From NCBI RefSeq assembly GCF_030864355.1, contig NC_083397.1, forward strand, positions 2,480,001-2,544,000: a stretch of 64,000 nt of DNA, read 5' to 3'. The stretch's first letter is position 1. Every line of letters starts with the position of its first letter. Of the stretch, positions 11,094 to 23,480 are shown piece after piece. The DNA comes from Cutaneotrichosporon cavernicola. Lineage: Eukaryota; Basidiomycota; Tremellomycetes; Trichosporonales; Trichosporonaceae. The translations under genes and the position numbers were made by a program. Under the pieces are notes generated by a model. It worked only from the letters and a program-made list of their open reading frames with translations, was not told the origin of the DNA and did not search any database.

Positions 11094-14000
11094 TTATTTG
11101 GCAGCCGTCTTGGCAAAGCGAATGAATGCCTTAACTCCTTGCATGAAGCCGCCGCCTCCTGTCGCGCCATAGTCGGCAAGCGTCTTGTTCTCGCGGTCGC
11201 GCCACACGCCATCCGCCTGCACACCACCATATCGCAACGTGTTTTGGTTGGACATAAGCGCTGGAGTCAACTCGCTGTCACGACGGACGACTTACTGTCC
11301 ATAACTTCCCCAACGACCTGCTTGCTGTCGATCATGATGTTGACCTCGCCCGAGTGGAATACGGACTGCGTGTCGCCATTGGCGTTGCCTAGGATCATGA
11401 CTTCGTCGTCGTACGCAGCAAACTTGATATGGCAGTTTCGCTGCTTGATGATCGCGTTCAGAGGTCGGATCTGGTCCTTGCTCGTATACCAGTACACCTT
11501 GAGGTACTGTGACTTGCCCTCCTTGATGAGCTTCTTGTACAGACGGTCGACCACCTGCTCGTTGGTTCCGCCCTGGTGCGTCAGTGTGACCGTCAGACAA
11601 TCACTCACCTGGAACATGATGCTCTCCGCCATGTCGTTGAAGCCGAGGTCGAGGAATAAGATGACCTCGACTCCACGCCGACACGCGTGTTTGACAGCGC
11701 GCACGAGAGGGCGGGCGTTGAATGTCGGAGTCTGAATGAACACCTTGCGCTGGGCATAGCGGCACCCCGCAAGCCAAGCGGCATTCTGAGGGTTGTAGAT
11801 GTCGTGGTGGCCCGGCACACCGTGGGGACGGCGACACACCATTGCGATTGGGAATGGAGCGTGGGGAGCGTGTATGCGATGTGCACGGAAGTTGTCGAGT
11901 TCGTCCGAGTCCTCGACAGTGGCCCATGCCTCGCTTAGCGCACCAGCGTTGAACCGCTTCGAGAGCTTGAACATGCGCCTTGTACCTCGACCGGGTGGAA
12001 CCTCCTCGTCCATCGACATCCTTGGCATGTACAATGGCGACTGCGATCCCGAAGGCAGGTCGTCTTGCCAGTGAAACGAGCGCCTAGGGGTCGCGCCGCC
12101 GTTGGGCATGAGCCCGCCATGTGCTGAGCTTAATGCACCCTCGTCGCCAAACGGCGACGACTTTGGGAAAGGCGCCGATGGGCCATCCACTGGTAAGGTC
12201 TTGGACGCTGAGGAACCTCTGGATGTGGGAGATAAGAAACTGTGGCTCTGTTGTCCCTCCTTCTCCGGTCCGTCGTCCACCGTCTTGGGATCCGCGTCTG
12301 GGCTCTCCACCATGCGCTCGGTGATCATTGGCTCGCCGTATTCGGCAGTTATTTGTGGACCATGTCCGTCGTGGCTCAGCGCCTCGTGAGCAGAGTGGAA
12401 GCTTTGTCTACGCGAGCTTGTGACGGTTGTTGTCGGGTCGTCGTCGTGATGGAAGGGACCGTTGTGGCTGGTTATCGGGTACGTGTGCGATTTGACGGGG
12501 AACTCGCTCAACGTCGGAGACGTAGGGGCATCCGAGGGAACAGGCTTCGTGATCAGTTTGTTGGCTGCCGTGATCGCAGCCGTCTCCTCGTCATTATAGT
12601 AGCGACGGACGTCTGGGTCGGTCATACTCGTTCTCCGGCTGCCAGGACGGCTGCTAAAGTTCATTCCGATACGCTCGCCATAGGCGCGCATCTCCTTCAT
12701 CGCGGTCGCCCCTCGGTGCGCGACCTCGGCTCGGCCGTGGGCAAAGCGATTGGCTAACTCTTCCTTGTTGTGAGCAAAGCTCTGACGCGGCCCAGCCATC
12801 GCTTGGCGGATAGACTCCACGAGACGGTCATACGTGGGATGAGTGTCCAGGTCCCGCAGCTCCTCGTCAATCTGTTGTGTCTGCGCTCGCAGTAACTTGC
12901 GCGCTGCACGTGCAGCCTTAAGAACCTCGATCTCGCGAAAGTATGGGTTGTAGTCGCGGAACAGATAGCGCACGTTTCCATCGCTGTCTCGTGGCGGTTC
13001 GTACGGCTTCGTAATGCAGGGGAGCGGCGGATCGAGCTTGTTGTTCCAGCAATGCAGGGCGACGTCGTAGAACGAGTCCACAACAGGGCCCTCGAGGTGC
13101 GTCATCATCTCGAGGTTAGGGCGGTCTTGGATGTTGCAACTGTTGAGGAGAACGACCTTACGGTCGACGATCAGGAACTTGACATGGAACGTGCCAAGTA
13201 ACACCTTGTGAAAGTTCTGTTGACGGTCAGCAAGTCATCGATCAGAAGTAGCGTACAATGACTTCGAGATGCAACCCTGGCACATCCTTGGGATCCGGGA
13301 GGTCGAGCTTGGTGTAGACAGTCGGCGGTACCGGCGCGTGAGCGTTCCAGAGCTGCTCCCAGCTGCCGCGGTCGTACATGACCTTGACGACGACCCTGGC
13401 GCGACCTTCCTTCTGCACGCGCGCCGAGAGCTCCTTGAGGGCCTGGGTAACAGTGCTGACGGAATCGGAGGGTCTATTAGAGTTAGCACTGGGGTGTCAC
13501 GCAACACTCACTGCCAATAGTTTGTTGCAAGGAAGACCTCATGCTGCGCCCGAACAATGACGTCGCGGTAGTGCTTCATGATGTCGGGAATTACAGAGAT
13601 GATGCTAAGGGGCATTGTGGTCGTGCTTCCCAGAAGATCGGGCGATGTGTAACCAGCGAGCGGGTCTCTCTCGATGGTCGGTAGACAGGAAAGGTACATC
13701 TTCCAGAAGAGCTCGGTGACCTCGACGCCATCGCCTTCCTCGCCTTTGAATTTCCAGCCTGCGCGTCGCCGGATTTCTGGCCCCTGGGACTCGAGGAAGA
13801 CGAGCTCTCTCTCGGTCAAGCCCTTGATGACCGAGTGCTTGCCAGGGATTCTGGCCATGAAGCGAGAAAACGGTTGCGATTTTGGAAAGACATTGGCCAT
13901 TGCACTTGCGACTGACTTGTTAGGGTTCTCCGCCATGTAGCCCGCCAGCGTCTGGGCTGGCGGCCATGGGTCAGCGACGGACTTGCTTTGGGATGTAGAC

Positions 14001-14218
14001 TGTACGTCTGCGGTCGAGTGGTCGTGTGCCGAGGAAACAGCGATGCTTCTCATTGTCGGAGGATAGACTGTCTCGTCCGATGTCGTCTGATCAATGTTGG
14101 AATGAGCATGAGCCTGAATGCTCACCGGCGCATGGGGGACTTGCCCCAGCGCTCGGCTGTCCATGGCTTGATGACAAGCGACGGGGCGAGAAAGTGATGC
14201 GGGGGGAGGCAATGCCAA
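11094..14218 (-). CDS. Phospholipase D-like protein with two HKD motifs
   Basis: Predicted phosphodiesterase/phosphatidyltransferase of the PLD superfamily. Both catalytic motifs are visible: HVKFLIVD followed by NSCNIQDR (near 13160-13200) and HIKFAAYD followed by GNANGD (near 11390-11440). About 230 residues of mostly low-complexity sequence separate the first motif from the conserved second half. The exon order is long exon 1 (to about 13508, ending ATNYWQ), exon 2 (VTQALKELSARVQKEGRARVV), a large exon from NFHKVLLGTFHVKF, and a last exon reading LMSNQNTLRYGGVQADGVW...FIRFAKTAAK, with TAA at 11094-11096. The start could be the ATG at 14218 (MALPPPASLSRP) or at 14164 (MDSRALGQ). The family occurs in fungi without a clear assigned substrate; cardiolipin-synthase-like activity cannot be told apart from phospholipase by eye. 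Confidence 0.82.
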
Positions 14219-15339
14219 GTGGGAAGAAGGAAGGAAGGAAGGTGAGTGAGTGAGGGGTAAGGAGAAGTTTCAGAAGCGAGTAATAGCGGAGGGAGGTGGA
14301 ATGAAGGTGAGGAGGTTCTTGGAGATCGGGGTGATCGTAATGTTGGGGAACAGGAGACAGACCAAAGTCAGCGACAAGTCGAGGTGTAGTTTGAGGTTGA
14401 GTGTGTTACTCCAAGTTCTAGCAAACAGCTTTGGAGGACGAGTTGAAAGAGGAGGAGGATGCGGATTGTTGTGACGAGCTCCCGAGTTGGCTTTGACAGG
14501 GCACGGTGAAGCAGCAAGGGATTCGGTTAGGGGGGAAGAGCGGAGGGACAGGGACAGGGGCAATGGGCCGAGGACCGAGGGCCACCGAGGTTGATGAGCC
14601 GAGGATCCGACAAGTGAAATTGTTGACGCGAGTGACGACCAAGCAATGGCAGACGACTGACGTCGATTTAGCTATTTTCGTGGATGGTGACGCGAGTGAT
14701 GAATGAATGATGAAGATGAGTGATTGATAACAAAGTGGATGATAGGGGACCTGCATCATAACTATGAACGGTGTAGAGAAGCAAATGAGGGATAGACGGA
14801 GAAGATGACCCCGCCCTTCCCTATGTGCGCAGCGAGGGTGCTATGTATACATGTCCGTAGTGGGGAATGCGGATGTATCCACAAACGGGGTAGGGTGGTT
14901 TGTGGTCTGTGCAGTGGCCAAGGTGATCAAGCCAACAACCGACAGAATGGATGGGGTTATCAAGAGCCAAATAATCCTTCTCATTCGCGTCCAATGACGA
15001 CTAGCCCCCTGGGTAAATAAATGGATCGCACCAACAACCCCTCAGTGACCAGGGGAGGTTAAGCAGCCTCTTGAGGACGTCTGCACCCTCAACGCCGCTG
15101 CAGAATGAATCACCTTGCAAGAACTGTGTGGTCGTAGCGAGTCTCGCTGTTGCAGTGTAGAGACCTGCTTCGGTATCCGAATTGACGCTCCACCACCCTC
15201 TTGCAGTCTGCCTGGCATATGTTGGGCTTGGCTGGAGCTAATTCTCGGCGTGCTGCGGCGTGCCCAGTTCGTCATCTCATCATAGCACAGCTGCGAATCA
15301 GGGCCGAGCATCGCTTCCGCAGTCAACATCCAGGCTCAG
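14219..15339. other. Intergenic region upstream of the PLD-like gene
   Basis: About 1.1 kb. The first 500 bp are purine-rich on the plus strand (5' leader of the PLD-like gene). Small open frames here look like low-complexity shadows. I see no gene. Confidence 0.4.
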
Positions 15340-15405
15340 CACGTGGATTATCCTCACGTGTGTTCACGTGGGAACCAATGCCACCGTGGGAGGCTTTATC
15401 ACGTG
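15340..15405. promoter_or_regulatory. Cluster of four palindromic CACGTG boxes
   Basis: Perfect CACGTG hexamers lie at 15340-15345, 15355-15360, 15365-15370 and 15400-15405. CACGTG is the core bound by bHLH factors such as Cbf1/Pho4/SREBP types in fungi. The cluster lies about 670 bp upstream of the aminotransferase ATG and about 1.1 kb upstream of the PLD-like gene, so its target is uncertain. Confidence 0.6.
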
Positions 15406-16072
15406 AAAGATGCGATTTAACCGTGGGAAAGCAGTGAGAAAATGTGGCGAAATTGCCTTTTCCGGCAGTTTGGCGAGTTTATGCCGCAAATGCCACAAAT
15501 GATTCCTGCTTCTTGTTCTATGCATACCTACCTTGTTCCAACTCGTTCGGGTGAGCCGGTGGGTTTAGGAGAGACTTTGAACGTCAGAGAGTGTCGATTA
15601 AAAGTAATAAGAGACTCACTTGGGCACTTCGGTCAGCTCCGTCAAATTCCCCGGTCATCGGCTCCCTCGCCAAGGATACCCGCCATGAGCGGCGCTGGGA
15701 AATCCTCGGTCTCGGCTTCCATTGCATTGCGGAAGATGACAAGTGGGGGAACAACGGCGGCAGGATGCCGACCTCCACTTTGAAGGGAGGCTGGGGCCAT
15801 GAGCGTATTGAGGGAGGATGGCCCGTTCGAGCCGGCTTTAAGCCGGTTGGCAATCATAATCGAAATCCTTTGGTGGATAGGTGGAGGCTTAGGGATCCGT
15901 CTATTACAGAAATGCGGCAAAAGTGGAGGAAGGGAGTGGAGGTTGAGGGTGGGCAGCAAATGACACGGACAGCCGGCTGCCCAAACCCACCAAAGCTACC
16001 ACCCAACACGGTTATATTACCTCACCATCACACCTCACCTCTACCGAGTTCATCCACATCATCTCCAGCAAC
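15406..16072. other. Upstream region of the aminotransferase gene
   Basis: Contains plus-strand open frames but with no recognisable protein. The last 70 bp are rich in CACC/TCACC and look like a 5' leader. Confidence 0.4.
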
Positions 16073-17746
16073 ATGTCGTCCGCACAAGAGTTCCAACAGG
16101 CTCCTCACAAGCTCCTCGTTATTCCTGGCCCCATTGAAGTGGACAACAGGTAAATTTGATATTCCTGATTGCTCCGCAAACAGCACCTCCAAACGTAGAG
16201 TTGTTGAGGAGAACGAAATGTGGCAGGAGGAGTGTAGTGTGTGGCGGACTTGTTCCAACCCACAGTTTCACCTCGCCAGCTCGTCTCTAACCCAGCCAAT
16301 GGTTTGGGGTGCTGCCAGGGACTGATATGATGTGTCATGCTTGTACATGCGCTCAGAGATGCCCGGGTCGCCGAGTTCAGACACCAGACACAGGCTGACC
16401 GAAAGGATCCTCTACGCCAATGCGTCGCCCTCGGTCTCGCACGTCTCGCCGGCGTTTATCTCCATCTTCGGCGACTGCCTGCGCATGCTCCGCACGATTC
16501 TCTACGCTGAGAAGACCGGCCAGCCGTTCATGATCGCCGGCTCGGGCACCCTCGGCTGGGACCAGACCGCCGCCAACCTCGTCGAGCCAGGAGAAGAGGT
16601 TGTGAGTACCGCGTCCATGCCTTTCCACTATTCTTCCTGCACACTGGCGACTTGAACGCCTCCAACGCCCAAGCGGTGTGGCCTGTGGGCCTTGGCGTTG
16701 GAACATTTGCTGGCCTCCACCGGCCACGTTCGTCCAAGAATCAACTATCCGTTCGCGGAGAACCGATTCGAAAACATGATCGCCGAACCCTCGGCGCTCG
16801 GTTCTTGCTTCCAGAATACGCGATTGGGTGTACTGACACTCAGGTCGTCCTCAACCACGGTTACTTCGGCGACTCGTTTGCCGAGTGCCTTGAGGCCTAC
16901 GGTGCCAAGGTCACCGTCCTCAAGGCACCCATCGGCGGCATCGTCGACGAGAACGAGCTCGTCAAGGTCCTCAAGGAGAAGAAGGTCAAGCTCGTGACCA
17001 TCACCCACGTCGACACGTCGACCGGCGTCCTCTCGCCCGTGGAGCGTTACTGCGAGCTCATCCACAAGACCTCGCCGGACACCCTCATTGCCATCGACGC
17101 CGTGTGCGCCGCCGGCTCCGAGGAGATCCGCTTCGACGACTGGGGACTCGACGTCGTCGTCACCGCGCCGCAGAAGGGTCTCGGTGTGCCTCCCGGTCTT
17201 TCGCTCGTCATGGCCTCCAAGAAGGCCCTCGGCGTCCTCGAGAAGCGCAAGGCTCCCGTCACCGCCTACTACGCCTCGTGGCGCCGCTGGCTCCCGATCA
17301 TGCAGGCTTACGAGGCCGGCCAGCCCAAGTACTTTGCCACTCCTCCCGTTCAGCTCGTCAACGCCCTCCACGTCGGCCTCAAGCAGGTCCTCGAGGACAA
17401 GCCCTCGCTTGAGGAGCGCTTCAAGGTCCACAAGCAGGTCTCCAACTACGTCAAGGACGAGCTTGAGAAGATGGGCTGCGGCTTTGTCCCCCTCGACCGC
17501 GCCAACTCGGCCAACGGCATGACCGCTGCCCGCTACCCCAAGGGTATCACCGCTGCCGACGTCCTTGGTCCCCTCGCCGAGCGCGACATTGTCGTCGCTG
17601 GTGGCCTCCACAAGGAAATTGCGTCCGAGTACTTCCGTGTCGGCCACATGGGTGTCACCGCCGTCGACCAGCAGCGTGGCGACATTGAGAAGATCCTCAA
17701 GAATGTCAAGGAAGTCCTTGACATCGCCCGTGCCAAGCAGGCATGA
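16073..17746 (+). CDS. AGX1: Alanine-glyoxylate / serine-glyoxylate aminotransferase
   Basis: PLP enzyme converting glyoxylate and alanine to glycine and pyruvate. Three exons: 16073-16149, 16406-16601 and 16844-17746, giving 391 residues, the usual family length. The splices rebuild the conserved text: KLLVIPGPIEVDN-RILYANASPSVSHVSP, then AGSGTLGWDQTAANLVEPGEEV-VVLNHGYFGDSFAE. The PLP lysine is in VTAPQKGLGVPPG. There is no C-terminal SKL (the end is ARAKQA) and the N-terminus MSSAQEFQQ is not a clear presequence, so location is open. Both introns are far longer than the local norm (256 and 242 nt). An open frame starting at the ATG at 16652 runs through the end of intron 2 into exon 3, so an alternative shorter N-terminus is possible. 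Four CACGTG boxes lie about 670 bp upstream. Confidence 0.92.
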
Positions 17747-18877
17747 CTTGCTAAAGCTTCGGTAGAGGCCGAGGCGCTCCGTGCAAGGCTCTAGGAGAGG
17801 ATAGAAGCCAAAATTATTGCGAACCATTTGTAGGTAACATGCATCCCCTCGTGTACTTGTACTATCAAAACTCTCGGGAAGATTGTGTGCGAACGGGCGT
17901 GGGCCGTCACGGTGGGAATGCGGGCGGTGCGGTGGCTGTGGCGGGGCTGAGTGGGGTGAGACCGCGGTTCATGTCGGCGATGTTGCGTCAGCAAGACTAT
18001 TGATGAGGAACACTCTCCGTGATGGACCAAGAGACTGCCAGCGAGCTCGGCAATCGTCGGACTGTCTCGCTACGGCCCATACACCCAATTCCAATCAAAG
18101 TCACCGACTAGCGGTCAGCGACCAGACCGAGACTACAGTATCGAGGACGAGACTCACGGCTAGGGACCATCGTTCACCGCCACACAGCACATTTGCACCG
18201 GGTTCCAGTTTATTTGCCGCGCCCAGCATCACCCCAACACCATCGTAGTCTCACCTCAGCCTCGCAACAGTCGCCACAGGACTCACTCTGCCACTCCGCC
18301 GGCCCAGGCCACACCGAGTGCTGCGGCAAATCTGGCGGGGCTGAAGGGGGAGATTCTGACTTGGCGGCGATACTGTGAAAGACCGCTGTTGAGGCTTACT
18401 CTGCTATCATCGTCACCAAAGTCGACAGTCGTTGGAGGATCTCGCTGTTGCCGACACGCCGAGGTTGGGCCGATGCCAGCTAGGTAGGTATGGCGACGAG
18501 ACCGAGACTGAGACTGTCAGTGACCAAAGCGCCAGCGGGAAGCGCATTCAGGCGAGCCGCCAGTCCCAAGCTACTGTAATCAGGCGGGCAGCCAGGAGAA
18601 TCAGCGCCGGCCGGAAATCAGAGCTCATGGGGTAGGACAGAGAGCCCTGCCTCCCGGCTTCCATTCTCTGCACTCTTCTGTCCTCCATTCGCCGTTTCTC
18701 TGCTTCCATTCTCCTTCCCTGGTGGGAATCTGAAACCGTCGCTTTCAGTACTTGAATCATTGGCGCGCATCAGTGACGAGCGGGGCCCGTGTTCAGTGAG
18801 GAGCGCCTGAGGGTTCAATCAACTGAGATAAGCAGCCCAGCCATGCAATGCTAATGCTTAAACCCAGTGCCAGTTGG
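17747..18877. other. Intergenic region, convergent 3' ends
   Basis: About 1.1 kb between the aminotransferase stop and the MFS transporter stop. It contains loosely repeated GAGACCGAGACT-like words around 18125 and 18500, but I see no gene or RNA in it. Confidence 0.45.
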
Positions 18878-20856
18878 CTACACGATATCGCCGCCTTCTA
18901 TCTCTCTCCCCGTCTTCTCCACGCGTATCCCCTCCCAGTCCGGTGTACAGGTATCGACGCCTGCGTCGTCGCCGGCGTCCGGCGCATATTCTGGTTCGAG
19001 CGCCTCATCCACGGGCGGCTGGGGGACTTTATCCGCACACTCGCTCCCACCCTCGCGAGGGCCAGACGGAGCATACTTGGAGTGGCGCCGGAGGAACGCG
19101 CCATACCGATAGAATAGGAAGGGCATGGGCGCACATGCGAGCGCAAGGAACGCTACCACTGATATCAGCAGAAGGGATTGGATCGGCGCCACACTCACAT
19201 GTACCGGCCCAATTCAGTCCGAGGCGGGTATACATCTTGTTCGTAAAGAGTGGAAATATCGCCCCGGCCAGTGCACGCAGTACTGCACTGCTTGCCAGCG
19301 CACTTGCCGAGTAAAGCTGGTACGCGTCGATGAGGAAGAGCTGCATGCCCGTGAAAATGAGCTGGAAGCCCGACCCAAACGGGATCGAGGCGATGATGGG
19401 CACGATCCAGTGTACGTTTGGGGTACATGTCCACGCGAACACGAACAAACCAATCGGGAGTGCTGTTGCACCAACTGCACAGCCCGGAAGACGCGCTTCT
19501 GGTGGCGTCTCCCTGCCCTCTGCTTCGGCTTTGGTCTCGGCGCGCTCGTAGAGCCTGTTAAAGAGGGGTGTGCTCGCATTGCCGATTAGTAGACCTACCC
19601 CAATACCTAAGAAGGAGAGGCCGACTTGGCTTAGAGTCCAGCCGCGGTTTTCCGCGAACACGATCGGAAACGCCTCGAAGAATAGGTACAGTGTTCCGTA
19701 GATTACCGCGCCGTAGATGGCCAAACAGGCCGCGATGAGCTCGCGGAAGAGCAGCTGGAACGGACGGATAAGGTTGGTGCGCAGGACCTGTACGGGCGAC
19801 TTGTTCACGCGGTCATACTTGGCGATGAACACTGCGGGTGTCCCAGCCGCTACTGACGCTGCCTGGAGACGCTTGGCCTTACGGCGGAGTAGTGTCGGCG
19901 CGTACGTCTCCGGCACCACGATGAGCGATAGGATACACATTGTGCTGATGTCAGCATTGGCCCAAGTGCCACATACAGTCCGAAGAAGAACTGCACCCAG
20001 AACACCCAGCGCCAGCTGCGGTACTCTGCGACAAAGCCGCCGACGATTGGCCCAATGACGGGCCCGAGGAACGGTGCGAGTGAGAAGAAGCTCGTTGCAA
20101 GAGCACGATCGTGGCTGCCGGTAAGCGCATCTCAATTGTCCACTCACGCCGGGAACATGTCGCCGATCTGCCCACCGGCATTGGTGATGGGACAAGCGCC
20201 AAACGTTCCCGCTATCAGCCGGCTCACGAGTACGGTCGCAAGGTTCGGGCTGAGCGCGCCGACGAGGTTGAACAACACGAACACGGGGTAGGAGAAGTAA
20301 AACGCGACATTGCGACCGTACAGTTCCGAGATTGGTGCCCAGACCAGAGGGCCCACGCCAAAACCTGGTGTTAGAAGCGCAAGTTCTAGCGTACCGTACC
20401 GATTACATAGAAGCTGAGGCCGGCGACGACGAGTTGGTGGTTGGCGTCGAACTCGGCGACGATGCCGCTCACAGCTGTTGAGTACGCCGAGCTAGCAAAG
20501 GCGATGCACAGCGTGCTTATCCCAATGATGCCGGTGATTGCCCAGCGGTACGACTTGGCCCAGTTGTAAGGATTCGCTCGCTCGCCCGGTGCCCAGTCCA
20601 CAAGGTACGGGTCCTCCTCAGTCCCGGATCCGGGGAGGCGGTGCCCGTGTCGTGGCTGTCTTGATCCAGCAAGGAGGAGCGCGACGTGGTACGTGGGGGA
20701 CAGACGGTGCTCAAGAGTTTCGAACGTCGTGCCGGTGGGCAGGGCAGTATCTCGTAGATGTCGCAAATCTCGCGGATCTCGCAATGTGGCGCCGCCATCC
20801 GAACTCGGGGGCAACATGTCGGCGAGGTCATTAATGAGATTGCGAGCAGGCGACAA
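18878..20856 (-). CDS. MFS transporter, DHA1 drug/polyamine:H+ antiporter type
   Basis: Predicted 12-helix proton antiporter. The cytoplasmic N-terminus (from 20856) is followed by [18 protein letters not shown], the conserved lead-in of fungal polyamine/multidrug transporters, then helix 1. The loop motif after helix 2 is present as [12 protein letters not shown], and the helix 5 antiporter motif region reads [19 protein letters not shown]. The second half begins with [17 protein letters not shown] and a long charged loop. [14 protein letters not shown] and [20 protein letters not shown] are typical of helices 8 and 11. At least four short introns interrupt it. The C-terminal tail is acidic and ends [13 protein letters not shown]. 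Substrate cannot be assigned. No cluster genes for a secondary metabolite adjoin it. Confidence 0.88.
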
Positions 20857-21269
20857 GAGTAGTCGACGACGAGTGCACAGCAGTCGAGCCTGACATCCTA
20901 CACGGCTGGTTTGTCATCTGCTAGCTTCCCACTTGCCGTGTTGCAGCAGGGTAGGAATGCGGGCTGCCGGATGTGGCCGGCAACTCGGCCGTGGTTGTGG
21001 TGATCAAGGCGACGACGTCATGTGGTACAGTATACAGTCGTGCCTGTTCTTGGAACATCTCACCTCGACCAAGCTTGTTTGAAACGTTGAAGGTTGAACA
21101 AGACACCAGAAGATGATCATGCGTGATAGCCTGTCCGATAAAGCGTAATTCCGTAGACATCTCTTTCAGCTACTGATACACGGCTTCCTTAGCCTACATC
21201 ACAGCCTCCTGCGTGCCAGGTCACGCAAGAGCTAAGAACCACTCCAGCGCAATCCGTACACTCCCGATA
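20857..21269. other. Intergenic region between MFS start and PDE1 end
   Basis: Holds the MFS promoter and the PDE1 3' UTR. No further gene or repeat is visible. Confidence 0.45.
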
Positions 21270-22965
21270 TTAAATCACTTCGCGTCAGCACACTCAAGTA
21301 CAGAGGTCCAGTTGACTCACACAACCGGTCACCTGGGGAAATAACGTTAAACGTGACACCGAGCTGATTCTCGGCCTCGAGCGCATCGAGCTCAATTTGA
21401 ATGAGCTCCCGCGCACTGACGCCACTCCTGTGTGGAACCAGGAACTCCTTGACGTGTGTGATGAATATCTTCAGACCCTCCAGAGGTCGGCTGCTAGTGA
21501 GCCACGACCTCATTTCTGCCCTACCTTTCTCCTCCCACGAATGAAGCGAGAGTCTTGAGCTCGTACATAATCCCTGGCGGCGACAGGTGGCCAAACATGA
21601 TGATGGCTGGACGCGTCGAGTCGTACGAGCACTCGAGCTGGTGTGTTAGTCGCGTCCCTGCGTGCTTACATGTGGCGCTACTCACGAAAACGCCCGCGAG
21701 GCGACCCTCCGCAAAGCTCACTGCCGCCTGCTCCCAGATCGCTCTGTTGTACGCCCCAGCAACAGCTCCCCCGTCCTTGTCGACATCCATCTCGTGGTCG
21801 GCACGCCACTCGCTCTCCACGTCACCAAAGAAAAGGAACTCCCTTCCCGCGCTACCCATGAAACTCGAGTCCATCTCTATGTCATCTTGCGAGTTGGACA
21901 TGGAGTGGCTGGTCCTGCGCGACGGCGGTCGCGACGGCATGAGGGAAGGATCGTAGCGGATGAAGGTGGCCGATGACGAGTACGGGCCCTGCGACGTTTG
22001 TCCATGTGAAACGGGGAAGACGAGCGTGCTGATCGGAAGTTGGGCGTTAAGATGGGTGTGCTTCCTTCCCTTCTCAGTGGCCAACCTTGCATTGTGAGCC
22101 ATCATCACGCCGTGTCACTCACGGGTAGAACTTGGGGCCAACTCCCGTCAGCTCCTGGGTTCGGCGGCGCTTGCGTCTGCCGGAATGCATTAACTCTTCC
22201 GCAGTAGCCCAAGCGCCTAGTTCGGGCCATAGGCCGCCACCGTAAGCCGCTGCGAGATTGTCCAGGGTCTCCTGTGTGGCATACACAGGAATGCGTGCCG
22301 GAACTGGAGGGACAGTCTCGTCTGCCGTGGCCTCGGACGCGTTGACGTGGTCATGGTTAAACAGCAGTCGGGAAATTCGACGTTGCTTACTTGGGACGGA
22401 GCCAGACAGCAAGATCAAGGAGACAGCGTGGTCAAGGTGGGCGTGAGTAATAAGGTAGCAACTGGCGCGTTAGCCTGCCCTCGGGCGTGTCACGCTGTGT
22501 GGTTCTTACGAGAGGAATGAGAAGATGTATGCCGCCTTGAGGATGGGAGAGTTGTGTGTTTCTGGGAAGTCGACGTTGGGAAACAGCTCGTCGGCCTCGT
22601 GCATCCTTAGCAGGTTGGTCAGAGCGCCAATACCGGAACCTGTGTGGTTGTTAGCAAAGTGCTGGACGCTAGGATATTCTTTTGATCAAGTAACGCACCT
22701 CCTTCTAATGCGAGAATCCCATCCTCCCATCGACCAGACGCTGGCTTGACAAGGTACCTGATATGGTCAGCCTGCATGCCCTCTCAGCGGCCCTGCTTGG
22801 ACTTGAAGTGGCTTACCCAGAACAATCAGTCTCCAAGGGACCTCCACCGGAACCGAGGACGACCATCTCGAACACTGGATCTGGATCTGGTTCTGGGCCG
22901 ACATCCTCCCTGGAGGGTTGTAGTTTGATGGGATCGCTCGTCCCGTTTGATCCGGATGAGTGCAT
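21270..22965 (-). CDS. PDE1: cAMP phosphodiesterase, class II (low affinity)
   Basis: Hydrolyses cyclic nucleotides and damps cAMP-PKA signalling. It is recognised by the metallo-beta-lactamase-type signature THAHLDHAVSLILLSGS, preceded by GSGIGALTNLL and FEMVVLGSGGGP as in yeast PDE1. Further landmarks are LVFPVSHGQTS, REFLFFGDVESEW and GLKIFITHVKE. About seven exons. The start is taken as the ATG at 22965 (MHSSGSNGTSDPIK). The last intron is ambiguous: the best one by size and branch site (21278-21320, 43 nt) gives the C-terminus PGDRLLI and a stop at 21270, which fits the family; without splicing the frame runs on to a stop at 21232. A 60-nt in-frame alternative (21261-21320) also ends there. 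The Ser/Arg-rich insert around residues SMSNSQDDIEMDSS is not part of the core fold. Confidence 0.9.
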
Positions 22966-22996
22966 GGGCGATGGAGTGAGGGTGTGAGAGGTTAGG

Positions 22997-23035
22997 ACCA
23001 AGTGGGGCCAAGTGGGGCCAAGTGGGACCAAGTGA
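22997..23035. repeat. 10-bp tandem repeat (CCAAGTGGGG)
   Basis: About four copies of a 10-bp unit, the third with one change, in the 5' region of PDE1. Confidence 0.8.
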
Positions 23036-23400
23036 GAGGAGGCAAGGTGATGATGACGAGTTGAGGCAAGGAGTGGCGTGTGACAGGACAAGAAAGAAAG
23101 AAAGACAGCGGCGATCTGTGTGGGTGGGCAAGTAAGATGACGTCGAGGCAAGGTATGGCCACGATACAGTGGGTGGATGTGACGGTGATGTACAAGGATC
23201 AAGTGGTGATGACAAGACGAGCTGTGATGTCGGGGTATGGTTTGGTGAGGAAGAGGAAGAGGAAGAGGGAATGAGCAAGGATGAACTGATTCTAAAGTGT
23301 AGAGTGTTGAGTCTAGTCGTGTCTAGTTGGTTGTGAGAGGATATATAACCACTAGTTCTAGGCAAGGGAGGGGAATGAGGTATGCTATAGACTACAAAGA

Positions 23401-23480
23401 CTTGGCTAACATGCCTCACAATATCCTATACTACTCCCATCTCCTTGCTTACTATTACCCCTATTACCTTGTTAGCCAAG
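23401..23480. repeat. 10-bp perfect inverted repeat in an AT-richer island
   Basis: CTTGGCTAAC at 23401-23410 and its exact reverse complement GTTAGCCAAG at 23471-23480 enclose 60 bp that is much richer in A+T than the neighbourhood. It could be a miniature element or chance. Confidence 0.4.

Noticed and set aside
14270..14759. Small minus-strand frames upstream of the PLD-like gene
   Set aside because: Ser/Pro/Leu low-complexity reading of a C/T-rich leader.
15591..16325. 244-codon plus-strand frame before the aminotransferase
   Set aside because: No conserved motifs; it overlaps exon 1 of the aminotransferase in another frame.
16745..17827. 360-codon minus-strand frame
   Set aside because: Antisense shadow of the aminotransferase exon 3, which carries clear PLP-enzyme motifs.
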